From the NCBI RefSeq assembly GCF_039595395.1, contig NZ_JBCNLP010000001.1, positions 2,914,001 through 2,978,000 on the forward strand: DNA of 64,000 nucleotides, in the 5' to 3' direction. The position numbers were made by a program, and so were the translations under genes. Below the pieces are notes generated by a model that did not search any database, was not told the origin of the DNA, and saw nothing but the letters and a program-made list of their open reading frames with translations. This DNA is from Novosphingobium sp. (GTDB lineage: Bacteria > Pseudomonadota > Alphaproteobacteria > Sphingomonadales > Sphingomonadaceae). Shown piece after piece: positions 8,996-17,573 of the stretch (its first letter is position 1; the number at the start of each line of letters is the position of its first letter).

Positions 8996-10122
8996 TCATC
9001 TCCTCGACGCTCGACTTTCGCGATGCCGCGCGGCGCCGCCTGCCGCCCTTTCTGTTCCACTATGCCGATGGCGGCGCCTATGCCGAGGAGACGCTGCGCC
9101 GCAATGTTGCCGACCTGAGCGACATCGCCCTGCGCCAGCGCGTGCTGCGCAACATGGAGGATATCACCCTCTCGACCAGCCTGTTCGGCGCGGCGATGCC
9201 TCTGCCCGTGGTGCTGGGGCCCATCGGCATCGGCGGCATGTTTCGCCGCCGCGGAGAAATTCAGGCCGCCCGCGCCGCGCATCGCGCCGGGCTGCCCTTC
9301 ACGCTCTCCACCGTGTCGATCTGCTCGCTGACCGAGGTGACCAAGGCCGCGCCGGGGCCCAACTGGTTCCAGCTTTATGTGATCCGCGACCGGTCCTTTA
9401 TGCGCGATCTGCTGGCCACCGCGCGCGAACAGGGGGCCAAGGCGCTAGTCTTCACCGTCGACATGCCCGTGCCCGGCGCGCGCTATCGCGATGCCCATTC
9501 CGGCATGTCCGGCCCTTATGCCCCCGCGCGGCGGGTGATGCAGGCGGTGACTCATCCGCGCTGGGCGTGGGATGTGGGGCTCAACGGGCGACCGCATCGG
9601 CTGGGCAATCTGGAGCCGGTGCTGGGCAAGGCCAGCGGGCTCAATGACTATATCGGCTGGCTGGGGAGCAATTTCGATCCCTCGATCGCGTGGCAAGATC
9701 TCGACTGGATCCGCTCGGAATGGGATGGGCCGCTGATCATCAAGGGCATTCTCGATCCCGAAGATGCGCGCGAGGCCGCAGCCATCGGCGCGGATGGCAT
9801 CGTGGTCTCCAACCATGGCGGGCGTCAACTCGACGGTGTGCTGTCCTCGGCGCGCGCCCTGCCCGCGATTGCCGATGCGGTGCGCGACAGGCTGACAGTG
9901 CTGGCCGATTCCGGGGTCCGATCGGGGCTGGATGTGGTGCGGATGCTGGCGCTGGGCGCGCAGGGCGTGCTGCTGGGACGGGCGTGGCTCTATGCCATGG
10001 CGGCGGGCGGCGAGGCCGGGGTGACCCAGTTGCTCACCCTGATCGAGAAGGAAATGCGCGTGGCCATGACCCTGACCGGCGCGCGCAGCATCGGCGAGAT
10101 CGACCGCTCGATTCTGGCGTGA
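8992..10122 (+). CDS. FMN-dependent alpha-hydroxy-acid dehydrogenase (L-lactate dehydrogenase/oxidase type)
   Basis: 376 residues; start ATG 8992 overlaps the mutarotase stop. It carries the flavin TIM-barrel signatures: PVVLGPIGIGGMF near 80, FQLYVIRDRSF near 130, the catalytic histidine in SNHGGRQLDG near 275, and GVRSGLDVVRMLALGAQGVLLGR for phosphate binding. In this operon the natural role is oxidising the L-lactate released when 2,4-diketo-3-deoxyfuconate (or rhamnonate) is hydrolysed. A direct role on a sugar acid cannot be excluded. Confidence 0.88.
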   Translation: MIISSTLDFRDAARRRLPPFLFHYADGGAYAEETLRRNVADLSDIALRQRVLRNMEDITLSTSLFGAAMPLPVVLGPIGIGGMFRRRGEIQAARAAHRAGLPFTLSTVSICSLTEVTKAAPGPNWFQLYVIRDRSFMRDLLATAREQGAKALVFTVDMPVPGARYRDAHSGMSGPYAPARRVMQAVTHPRWAWDVGLNGRPHRLGNLEPVLGKASGLNDYIGWLGSNFDPSIAWQDLDWIRSEWDGPLIIKGILDPEDAREAAAIGADGIVVSNHGGRQLDGVLSSARALPAIADAVRDRLTVLADSGVRSGLDVVRMLALGAQGVLLGRAWLYAMAAGGEAGVTQLLTLIEKEMRVAMTLTGARSIGEIDRSILA

Positions 10123-10192
10123 CGCAAATGTACGGCGCCGTGGCGCCTGACCGCATGGCCATAGGCTGGCGGAACAATCTTGATAGTCCCGA

Positions 10193-10204
10193 CTGATCTA
10201 TCAT
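10193..10204. promoter_or_regulatory. Candidate GntR operator upstream of the aldo/keto reductase operon
   Basis: CTGATCTATCAT matches the core TTGATATATCAA at 9 of 12 positions and lies in the 237-base gap between the FMN dehydrogenase and the AKR gene, in an AT-rich patch that probably holds the promoter. It is the weakest of the three sites. Confidence 0.3.
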
Positions 10205-10359
10205 TGATGGATAAAGAAATATCAGATAGGTCAAATTCCAGACATCTGAAGGCGGGAGAAAAGCGTGGATCAGTCAAGGCAGCAGCACAGCACGATTCGC
10301 CCCGGCCGGCTTGCCTCATCGCCATTCCCTCTCGCCACCATCCGCGAAGGCCGCCGCGC

Positions 10360-11421
10360 ATGACCCTCATGTCCCCCGACGCTGCCGCGATCAAACGCGC
10401 GCTGGCCGCCGCCCCTTTCGGCTTTGGCGCCTCGGGGCTGGGCAATCTTTACAAGGCCATCGATGAGGCGGCATCGCGCGCCACGCTCGATGCCGCATGG
10501 GCGGAGGGCGTACGCTATTACGACACCGCGCCCTTCTACGGCTTCGGCCTGGCCGAAAGGCGCATGGGTGACGGGCTGCGCGAACGCGACCGGGGCGACT
10601 TCATCCTCTCCACCAAGGTCGGCCGTTTGCTGCAGCCCATCGCGCGGGCCTCCGAAAGGCACGGCTTTGTCTCGCCCATGCCCTTCGAGCCACTGTTCGA
10701 TTACAGCTACGATGGCGTGATGCGCTCCTTCGAGCACAGCATCCAGCGGCTTGGCCTGAGCCGCATCGACATCCTCTATATGCATGACATCGGCGCCTAC
10801 ACCCATGGCGATGCCAATCCCGCGCTGTTCGATACAGCCATGGAGGGCGGCTATCGCGCGCTCGACGAGCTGCGCGGCGGCGGACAGGTCGGCGCCATTG
10901 GCCTTGGCGTCAATGAGGTGGCAGTCTGTGAAGCCAGCTTCGCCCATGCCGACTTCGACCTGTTCATGCTGGCCGGGCGCTACAGCCTGCTCGACCAGTC
11001 ACCGCTCGACGGCTTCTTCGATGCCTGTTTGAAGCGAGGCACCGGCATCGTCGCGGCGGGCGTGTTCAATTCGGGCATTCTGGCAACCGGCACGCGCGGC
11101 GGCGGCACACCGCATTACGACTATCAACCCGCCTCGCCCGAGATTCTGGAACGCACCCGCCGGATCGAGGCCATCTGCGACGCCCATAACGTCCCCCTGC
11201 CCGCCGCCGCGCTGCAATTCGCCGGCGCTCACCCCGCCGTGGTGACCAGCGTGATCGGCACTGCCAGCCCGGCGCGGATGCACGATACCGGGCGGCTGGC
11301 GACGTATCCCATTCCCGCCGCCTTCTGGCAGGATCTGCGCGATCAGGCGATCATCCGCAGCGATGCGCCGGTCCCGGCTGGTCGATCATGCCCGGAGTTC
11401 ACCCATGACCACCATCCTTGA
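10360..11421 (+). CDS. Aldo/keto reductase, L-fucose dehydrogenase-like
   Basis: 353 residues from MTLMSPDAAAIKRAL; the open frame runs 180 bases further upstream but that part is low-complexity and non-homologous. The catalytic tetrad is visible: Asp and Tyr in YDTAPFYGFGLAERRMG (near 50-66), Lys in STKVGRL, and His in LYMHDIGAY. The family acts on NAD(P) and on L-fucose or other D-threo-aldoses, giving the lactone that the lactonase hydrolyses. Its 3' end overlaps the next gene by 17 bases. It begins a second operon with its own promoter region. Confidence 0.85.
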   Translation: MTLMSPDAAAIKRALAAAPFGFGASGLGNLYKAIDEAASRATLDAAWAEGVRYYDTAPFYGFGLAERRMGDGLRERDRGDFILSTKVGRLLQPIARASERHGFVSPMPFEPLFDYSYDGVMRSFEHSIQRLGLSRIDILYMHDIGAYTHGDANPALFDTAMEGGYRALDELRGGGQVGAIGLGVNEVAVCEASFAHADFDLFMLAGRYSLLDQSPLDGFFDACLKRGTGIVAAGVFNSGILATGTRGGGTPHYDYQPASPEILERTRRIEAICDAHNVPLPAAALQFAGAHPAVVTSVIGTASPARMHDTGRLATYPIPAAFWQDLRDQAIIRSDAPVPAGRSCPEFTHDHHP

Positions 11422-12564
11422 TGCCGCGGCGCTTGCCGCTCCCCTGGTCGGCAGGGTCTGGCGCCCGGACCGACAGGGCCCCAGCCTTGTCCATCTGCGC
11501 AACGGCCACCTGTTCGATGTGACCAACCAGCAGGCCCCCACCATGCGCGACCTGCTGGAACGGGACGATCCCGTCGCATGGCTGGCGGCCCAGACCGGCG
11601 AAGACCTCGGCCCGCTGGAGGCCATCGCCGCCAACAGCCGCGAGGCCGGGCGCAGCCCAGATCACCCATGGCTGCTGGCCCCCTGCGACCTGCAGGCGAT
11701 CAAGGCCTGCGGCGTCACCTTCGCCCGCAGCATGATCGAGCGCGTGATCGAGGAACGCGCGGCAGGCGACCCCGCCCGCGCCGAGCAGATCCGCACCAGC
11801 ATCGCCGCCATCATCGGCGACAGCATTGCCGCGCTGGTCCCCGGCTCGGCGGAGGCGGCGCATTCAAAAGCGCGCTTCAGCAACAGGGCCTGTGGTCGCA
11901 ATATCTCGAGGTCGGCATCGGCCCGGATGCCGAGGTCTTTACCAAATCGCAGCCCATGTCGGCGGTCGGCTGGGGTGCGTCGGTGGGCATTCTGGCCGCC
12001 TCGCAATGGAACAACCCCGAGCCCGAGATTGTGCTGGCGGTCGACAGCAAGGGGCGCGTGCGCGGCGTCACCTTGGGCAATGACGTCAATCTGCGCGATA
12101 TCGAAGGCCGCTCGGCGCTGCTGCTGGGCAAGGCCAAGGACAACAACGCCTCCTGCGCGATCGGGCCCTTTATCCGCCTGTTCGATGCGACATTCGGCAT
12201 GGATCAGGTCCGGCAGGCGAAACTCTCGCTCTCGATCGAGGGTGAAGATGGCTACCTTCTGCAAGGCGAAAGCCGGATGGACGAGATCAGCCGCGACCCG
12301 CTCGACCTTGTGGCGCAGGCGCGCAACGCCAACCATTTCTACCCCGATGGCTTCATGCTCTTCACCGGCACGCTGTTCGCCCCCGTGGAGGACCGCGACG
12401 AGCCGGGCCAAGGCTTCACGCATAAGGTCGGCGATGTGGTGCGGATCGGCGCGGCGGGCATCGGCACGCTTGAAAACCGCGTCGCGCTCTGCTCCGATTG
12501 CCCGCCATGGTCCTTTGGCGTGGCCGATCTGATGCGCAATCTGGCCCGGCGCGGCCTGCTTTAA
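11405..12564 (+). pseudogene. Fumarylacetoacetate hydrolase family protein (AraD1-like, about 386 aa), frameshifted
   Basis: The frame beginning MTTILDAAALAAPLVGRVW runs well to LVPGSAEAA (about base 11858); then the homologous sequence continues in another frame as FKSALQQQGLWSQYLEVGIG and so on to GVADLMRNLARRGLL, stopping at 12564. One base appears missing in the GGCGGCG stretch near 11859. The C-terminal part has FAH-fold metal-site features (EPEIVLAVD, VGDVVRIG, GTLEN). Members of this longer FAH family act on 2-keto-3-deoxy sugar acids. With the base restored the protein would be full length, so this may be a sequencing error. Confidence 0.8.
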
Positions 12565-12602
12565 ACCTTTCCCAGCCCTCAACGTTCAAGGAAACCCAAG
12601 CG

Positions 12603-13457
12603 ATGAAACTCTGCCGCTATGGCCCGGTCGGCCAGGAAAAGCCCGGTCTGGTCGATGCCCAAGGCCGCATCCGCGACCTCTCCGCCCATATCGCCGACCT
12701 CACCGGTGCCGAGATCGGCGCCGAGGGCCTCGCGAAACTGGCCGCCATCGATCCGGCCTCGCTGCCGCTGGCCGAGGGTGAGCCGCGTTACGGCGTGCCG
12801 GTCAAGGGCGTGGGCAAGTTCATCGCCATCGGCCTCAACTATGCCGACCATGCCGCCGAATCGAACCTGCCGATCCCCGAGGAGCCGGTGGTCTTCAACA
12901 AATGGGTCAACTGCCTGCAGGGCGCCAACGATCCGGTGACGATCCCGCGCGATTCGCTCAAGACCGACTGGGAGGTCGAGCTGGGCGTGGTGATCGGCAA
13001 GCGCGCCAGCTATGTCGAGCTGGATGAGGCGCTCGACTATGTGGCGGGCTATTGCACCATCAACGACGTCTCCGAACGCGCCTGGCAGACCGAGCGCGGC
13101 GGCACCTGGGACAAGGGCAAGGGCTTCCCCACCTTCGGGCCCGTCGGCCCCTGGCTGGTCACCGCCGATGAGGTGGGCGATCCGCAGGACCTCTCCATGT
13201 GGCTCGACGTCAATGGCAAGCGGGTGCAGAACGGTTCGACCAAGACGATGATCTTCTCGGTGGCCGAGATCGTCGCCTATTGCTCGCAGTTCACCACGCT
13301 GGAGCCAGGCGACATCATCACCACCGGCACCCCGCCGGGCGTGGGTCTGGGCCAGAAGCCCGAGCCCTGGTATCTCAAAGCCGGTGACGTGGTGACGCTG
13401 GGCATCGAGAAGCTGGGCGAGCAGCGGCAGGATTTCGTCGCATGGTCGCGCGATTGA
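12603..13457 (+). CDS. FAH-family hydrolase, probable 2,4-diketo-3-deoxy-L-fuconate/rhamnonate hydrolase
   Basis: 284 residues. FAH motifs are intact: GKFIAIGLNYADHAAE near 75, the metal ligands in DWEVELGVVIGKRA (Glu-x-Glu-x-Leu) near 120, GYCTINDVSERAWQ near 145, GPVGPWLVT, and ITTGTPPGVGLG near 240. In L-fucose and L-rhamnose type II routes this subfamily cleaves the 2,4-diketo acid to pyruvate and L-lactate, which fits the FMN lactate-type dehydrogenase in the preceding operon. It ends the second operon and is followed by a terminator. Confidence 0.85.
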   Translation: MKLCRYGPVGQEKPGLVDAQGRIRDLSAHIADLTGAEIGAEGLAKLAAIDPASLPLAEGEPRYGVPVKGVGKFIAIGLNYADHAAESNLPIPEEPVVFNKWVNCLQGANDPVTIPRDSLKTDWEVELGVVIGKRASYVELDEALDYVAGYCTINDVSERAWQTERGGTWDKGKGFPTFGPVGPWLVTADEVGDPQDLSMWLDVNGKRVQNGSTKTMIFSVAEIVAYCSQFTTLEPGDIITTGTPPGVGLGQKPEPWYLKAGDVVTLGIEKLGEQRQDFVAWSRD

Positions 13458-13481
13458 GCTTTTCGACATCGTGAAAGGAAG

Positions 13482-13513
13482 AACCCGGCAAGGCGCGTCC
13501 CTGCCGGGTTTTT
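13482..13513 (+). terminator. Intrinsic terminator after the catabolic operon
   Basis: AACCCGGCA (13482-13490) pairs perfectly with TGCCGGGTT (13502-13510), followed by T residues, 25 bases after the FAH stop codon. Confidence 0.85.
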
Positions 13514-13649
13514 CATGCCGCCCCGGATCGATGCTCAGGCTGGATCGATCCTTGCCATCTCGGATTTGGTGAAAGGCGCCGGATGGGTCTAGCCTGCCCG
13601 ACAAGAGCGGCCCCGTGCAGGACCGCATCCCCCCGGAGAGGACAAATCC

Positions 13650-14648
13650 ATGCCCCTATCCCGACGATCGATGCTGGCCGCGACAGGCGGTTTCGCCATG
13701 AGCAGCGCCTTGCCCGGCATCCTCAAGGCAGCAGGCGATCCCGCCTCACCGATCCAGATGCTCGACCCGAGCTTTGCCGCGCTGATCGATGAGAAGGTGC
13801 CAAGGAAACTCGGTGGCGACTTCCTCTGGGCCGAGGGGCCGGTGTGGCTGCCCGCGCAAAAATCGCTGATCTTCAGCGACATCAAGAATAACCGTATGAT
13901 CCGCTGGGACCAGACCACCGGCGGCATCTCGGATTTCCGCAAGCCGGCCGACAATGCCAATGGCAACACCATCGACCGGCAGGGCCGCCTCGTCACCTGC
14001 CAGCACCGCACCGCCAGCATCACCCGCACCGAGCCGGACGGCACCATCACCACGCTGGCCAGCAGTTTCGAGGGGCAGCGCTTCAACAGCCCCAACGATA
14101 TCGTCTGCAAATCGGACGGCTCGATCTGGTTCACCGATCCCGCCTTCGGCCCCACCCCCTCCGAGGGCATGCAGCCGCCGGTCACCACCGGGCGGATCTA
14201 TCGCCTCGATCCGCGGACGCAGGCCGTTACCATGCTGATGGGCGATATTCCGGGGCCCAACGGGCTGGTCTTCTCGCCCAATGAAAGCGCGCTTTATGTG
14301 GTGGAGGCGCGCGCCCAGCCGCATCGCCTGCTGGTGCGCTATGATGTGGTGAAGGGCGGCACCGCCATCGCCAACCGGCAGGTCATCTTCGACTGCGGCG
14401 CCGGGCTGGCCGATGGTTTCCGCGTCGATACGCAGGGCAATCTGTGGTGCGGCTGGGGCGGCGGCACGGGGCTGGATGGCGTCGCGATCATCAACCCCGC
14501 AAAGGGCAAGATGATCGGGCACATCGCCCTGCCCGAACGCTGCGCCAATCTGGCCTTTGGCGGGCCGGACCGCCGGCTGCTGTTGATGGCAGCCAGCACC
14601 TCGCTCTATGGCTTGCGGGTGAAGGCGCAGGGCATCGCCGGGCGGTAA
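13650..14648 (+). CDS. Tat-exported SMP-30/gluconolactonase family protein
   Basis: 332 residues. The N-terminus MPLSRRSMLAATGGFAMSSA is a twin-arginine signal, so the enzyme works in the periplasm. The six-bladed propeller motifs of SMP-30/gluconolactonases follow: WAEGPVWLPAQ near 65, FSDIKNNRMIRWD, DNANGNTIDRQGRL, RFNSPNDIVCKSDGSIWFTD near 150, and PNGLVFSPNE. It probably hydrolyses a sugar lactone outside the cytoplasm. It lies after a terminator, so it is expressed separately from the operon, but may feed it. Confidence 0.85.
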   Translation: MPLSRRSMLAATGGFAMSSALPGILKAAGDPASPIQMLDPSFAALIDEKVPRKLGGDFLWAEGPVWLPAQKSLIFSDIKNNRMIRWDQTTGGISDFRKPADNANGNTIDRQGRLVTCQHRTASITRTEPDGTITTLASSFEGQRFNSPNDIVCKSDGSIWFTDPAFGPTPSEGMQPPVTTGRIYRLDPRTQAVTMLMGDIPGPNGLVFSPNESALYVVEARAQPHRLLVRYDVVKGGTAIANRQVIFDCGAGLADGFRVDTQGNLWCGWGGGTGLDGVAIINPAKGKMIGHIALPERCANLAFGGPDRRLLLMAASTSLYGLRVKAQGIAGR

Positions 14649-14697
14649 AACGCCACAGGGGCGGCGCCTTGTGAAGGCGCCGCCCCAGTGCGGATCA

Positions 14698-15372
14698 TCA
14701 GCCCAAACGGATCGAAAGTTCGACCTCATCCGAGAAGGGCAGCGAGAGATAGCCCTCCGCGCCACGCACCTTGGCGAGATAGGGCGGGCAATGATCGGCA
14801 TTGTCGGCGATGATCAGCGCGCCGGGGCGCAACACCGGCTCGACCAGCGCCAGAATGTCGAGATAGAGCCCCTTGGCCCCGTCGAGCAGCAGCAGATCGA
14901 CCGCAGCGGGCAGATCGTGCGCCAGCGTTTCCAGCGCATCACCCTCGCGGAACTCGACCAGATCGGCAAGGCCGCCATCGGCCAGATGCTGGCGGGCGCG
15001 GGCCACCTTGGAGGCCTCGAACTCGCTGGTGATCAGCCGCCCGCCGCCATTGTCGCGCAGCGCCGAGGCCAGGCACAGCGTCGAGAGGCCAAAGGAGGTG
15101 CCGAACTCGACAATGGTGCTGGCCCTGGTCGAACGCGCCAGCATGTAGAGCAGATTGCCCGTCTCACGCGAGACGGCCAGCGGCAGGTTCTTCAGGCGGG
15201 CATAGAAATCGGCATAGTCGGTGCGGCTCTGCATCAACGCGCTGCGTTCGGGCGCGCTCAGGCCATTCCAATAGGCCGCGACCTCGGGATCGGAGCCAGG
15301 GTGGGCCTCCTTGTCCACGGCGAACAGCAGGTCGAGCAGAGGGGCAACGGGGGCAGTCGTCAGGGTCGTCAT
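14698..15372 (-). CDS. Class I SAM-dependent (O-)methyltransferase
   Basis: 224 residues from MTTLTTAPVAPLLDLL; upstream extension of the frame overlaps the TetR gene and is not coding. The Rossmann motifs are those of caffeoyl-CoA-type O-methyltransferases: VEFGTSFGLSTLCLASAL near 85-102, ITSEFEASKVARARQ, and VDLLLLDGAKGLYLDIL near 155, ending with LIIADNADHCPPYL. The acceptor is unknown. It is divergent from a TetR regulator 96 bases away, its likely controller. Confidence 0.82.
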   Translation of the reverse strand: MTTLTTAPVAPLLDLLFAVDKEAHPGSDPEVAAYWNGLSAPERSALMQSRTDYADFYARLKNLPLAVSRETGNLLYMLARSTRASTIVEFGTSFGLSTLCLASALRDNGGGRLITSEFEASKVARARQHLADGGLADLVEFREGDALETLAHDLPAAVDLLLLDGAKGLYLDILALVEPVLRPGALIIADNADHCPPYLAKVRGAEGYLSLPFSDEVELSIRLG

Positions 15373-15468
15373 CAGGGGGTTCCCATCATGGTTGTTGTGA
15401 TGGGTGGAGAATACGACTACTTCGTCAGCTTCGCTAATCGCATTGGCCGCAGAGCCCCCGGAGAGACG

Positions 15469-16104
15469 ATGGCAGACCGCCGAAAACCGCAAGTTTCCTC
15501 GCGAAAAGACCCTCAGCAGGCGCGCTCCAGCGATCTGGTTTCGGCCGTGCTGGACGGCGCTGTTCAGGTTTTGCGCAAGGAGGGCGCACAGCGTTTCACC
15601 ACCGCCAGAGTCGCCGAGCGCGCCGGGGTCAGCGTCGGTTCGATCTACCAGTATTTCCCCAACAAGGCCGCGATCCTGTTCCGCGTGCAGGCCGAGGAAT
15701 GGCGCCGCACCAGCGCCATGCTGGGCAATATCCTCAGCGACAAAAGCCGCGACACGCAGGCCCGGCTGCGCGATCTGGTGAGCGCCTTCATCCGCTCCGA
15801 ATGCGAGGAGGCCGAGGTGCGCCTCGCGCTGGCCGATGCCGCGCCGCTCTATCGCGACGCCCCGGAGGCCGGGGAGGCTCGCGCCGAGGGATCGCGCCTG
15901 TTTCACGCCTTTATCGACGAGGCGCTGCCCCTGACGCCCCCGAAGCAGCGGGCGATGGTGGCGGATCTGATCGAACGCACCCTGTCCGGCGTCGGCAGCA
16001 GCTATTCCGAGGAGCTCAGAACCGACGAGGAGATCGAGCATTATTCGGCAGCGCTGGCCGACATGCTCTGCGCCTATCTCGTCAGGCTGGAGCGGCCATC
16101 TTAA
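15469..16104 (+). CDS. TetR family transcriptional regulator
   Basis: 211 residues from MADRRKPQVSS, chosen because GGAGAG precedes it. The N-terminal DNA-binding domain is typical: VLDGAVQVLRKEGAQRF then TTARVAERAGVSVGSIYQYF and PNKAAIL (about residues 25-70). The C-terminal ligand domain is not diagnostic. Being divergent from the methyltransferase suggests it represses that gene and itself. Confidence 0.87.
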   Translation: MADRRKPQVSSRKDPQQARSSDLVSAVLDGAVQVLRKEGAQRFTTARVAERAGVSVGSIYQYFPNKAAILFRVQAEEWRRTSAMLGNILSDKSRDTQARLRDLVSAFIRSECEEAEVRLALADAAPLYRDAPEAGEARAEGSRLFHAFIDEALPLTPPKQRAMVADLIERTLSGVGSSYSEELRTDEEIEHYSAALADMLCAYLVRLERPS

Positions 16105-16179
16105 AAAAATGTGCGGGCCATGTCACAGGCGGCACGGCCCGATCGTCATGAGGTCAGCTTGAACGAAAGGACCACCCTC

Positions 16180-16632
16180 ATGCCCCCCCGCACCAATCCC
16201 TACACCGCCGCCCCCGAACTGATGAAGGCCTGGTATGCAATCTCGATCCAGATCGGCAACAGCGGGCTGGAGCACTCGCTGCTAGAACTGGTGAAGATCC
16301 GCGCCTCGCAGATCAACGGCTGCGCCAATTGCCTCAACATGCACACGTCCGACGCGCGCAAGGCGGGCGAGACCGAGCAGCGCCTCCATCTGCTGGCGGC
16401 CTGGCATGAGGCCCCCTGCTACACCCCGCGCGAACGCGCCGCGCTGGACTGGACCGACCATCTGACGCAAATTGCCACCATGCGCGCGCCCGAAGCCACC
16501 TATGCCGCCCTGACCGAGCAGTTCTCGCCCGAGGAACAGGTGCAACTGACCCTCGCCATCAATGTCATCAACGGCTGGAACCGTCTGGCAGTGGGCTTCA
16601 ACCTCTATGCCCCGGAGCTGGGGTGGCACTGA
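16180..16632 (+). CDS. Carboxymuconolactone decarboxylase-like (AhpD fold) protein
   Basis: 150 residues; start ATG 16180 has a GAAAGGA ribosome site. The CxxC-x6-7-H peroxidatic motif of the AhpD fold is present: ELVKIRASQINGCANCLNMH near 35-54. Such proteins are usually peroxide or alkylhydroperoxide reductases rather than decarboxylases. The next gene, an ECF41 sigma factor, overlaps it by 10 bases. AhpD-like genes are the classical partners and targets of ECF41 factors. Confidence 0.88.
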   Translation: MPPRTNPYTAAPELMKAWYAISIQIGNSGLEHSLLELVKIRASQINGCANCLNMHTSDARKAGETEQRLHLLAAWHEAPCYTPRERAALDWTDHLTQIATMRAPEATYAALTEQFSPEEQVQLTLAINVINGWNRLAVGFNLYAPELGWH

Positions 16633-17462
16633 TCGACGACAGTTTCGATGCGCATCGGCCCATGCTGATGCGCACCGCCTACCGCATGCTCGGCTCGCTC
16701 AGCGATGCCGAGGATGTGGTGCAGGAGGCCTTTCTGCGCTGGGCCGGAGCGGACCGCGACAGCGTGGCGGTGCCCGGCGCCTTTCTGCGGCGGATCGTCA
16801 CGCGGCTGTGCCTCGATCATCTGAAATCGGCGCGGGTGCGGCGCGAGACCTACACCGGCCCGTGGCTGCCCGATCCGCTGGTGGAGGATGAGCCGGTGGA
16901 GGATGTCACCCTGCCACTGATGCTGGCGCTGGAACGGCTGTCGCCTCTGGAGCGCGCGGCCTTTCTGCTTCACGATGTCTTCGGCGAGAGCTTCGAGTCC
17001 ATCGCCGAGGCCATCGACCGCGATCCCGCCGCCTGCCGCCAACTGGCCGCAAGGGCACGGGGCCATGTGCGCAGCGAACGCCCCCGCTATGCCGTCGACC
17101 GCAACCACGGCATGGACATCGCCGAGGCCTTCTTTCAGGCCTCGCGCGGCGAGGGTGTCGGGGCGCTCAGCGCGCTGCTGGCGCAGGAGGTGCATTTCCA
17201 CAGCGACGGCGGCGGCAAGCGCCCCGCCGCCGGGCGGGTGCTCCATGGGCTGGAGGAGGTGCTGCGCGCCCATGCCGCCATCGCGCGGCTGCGTACGGCG
17301 CCTTCGCAATTTGTGCGCCATGCTTTCGTCAACGGCCTGCCCGGCTTTGTGACGCGTGAGGCCGACGGGCTGCTTCAGACCACGGCGCTGCTGATCGAGG
17401 ACGGGCTGATCCGCGCCATCTATGTCATGCGCAACCCCGACAAGCTGGGGCATCTGTCCTGA
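16623..17462 (+). CDS. ECF41-type (SigJ-like) RNA polymerase sigma factor with SnoaL-like C-terminus
   Basis: 279 residues from a GTG that overlaps the preceding gene. Sigma region 2 shows MLGSLSDAEDVVQEAFLRW (about 22-40); region 4 shows LSPLERAAFLLHDVFGESF (about 107-125). The C-terminal SnoaL-like domain contains DGGGK near 197-201, the signature of ECF41, where this domain replaces an anti-sigma factor and modulates activity. The family usually controls its adjacent AhpD-like/oxidoreductase gene. No separate anti-sigma gene is present, as expected. Confidence 0.88.
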   Translation: MALIDDSFDAHRPMLMRTAYRMLGSLSDAEDVVQEAFLRWAGADRDSVAVPGAFLRRIVTRLCLDHLKSARVRRETYTGPWLPDPLVEDEPVEDVTLPLMLALERLSPLERAAFLLHDVFGESFESIAEAIDRDPAACRQLAARARGHVRSERPRYAVDRNHGMDIAEAFFQASRGEGVGALSALLAQEVHFHSDGGGKRPAAGRVLHGLEEVLRAHAAIARLRTAPSQFVRHAFVNGLPGFVTREADGLLQTTALLIEDGLIRAIYVMRNPDKLGHLS

Positions 17463-17573
17463 CGGCAGGCCTGCGGGCGACTGTCATCGGCGCTTCACGG
17501 TTCTCGACTAGCTCCTTCGCGACTCCAGACGGAGTGCAACAGGGGGCAAAGCCGTGTCAGGGCCACAGCAGAC

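Noticed and set aside
13525..13551. GGATCGAT/ATCGATCC inverted repeat before the SMP-30 gene
   Set aside because: Built on the self-palindromic ATCGAT; too simple to call an operator without conservation.
14671..15468. N-terminal extension of the TetR frame (266 residues)
   Set aside because: Lies opposite the methyltransferase gene; the TetR start at 15469 has its own ribosome site and gives normal length.
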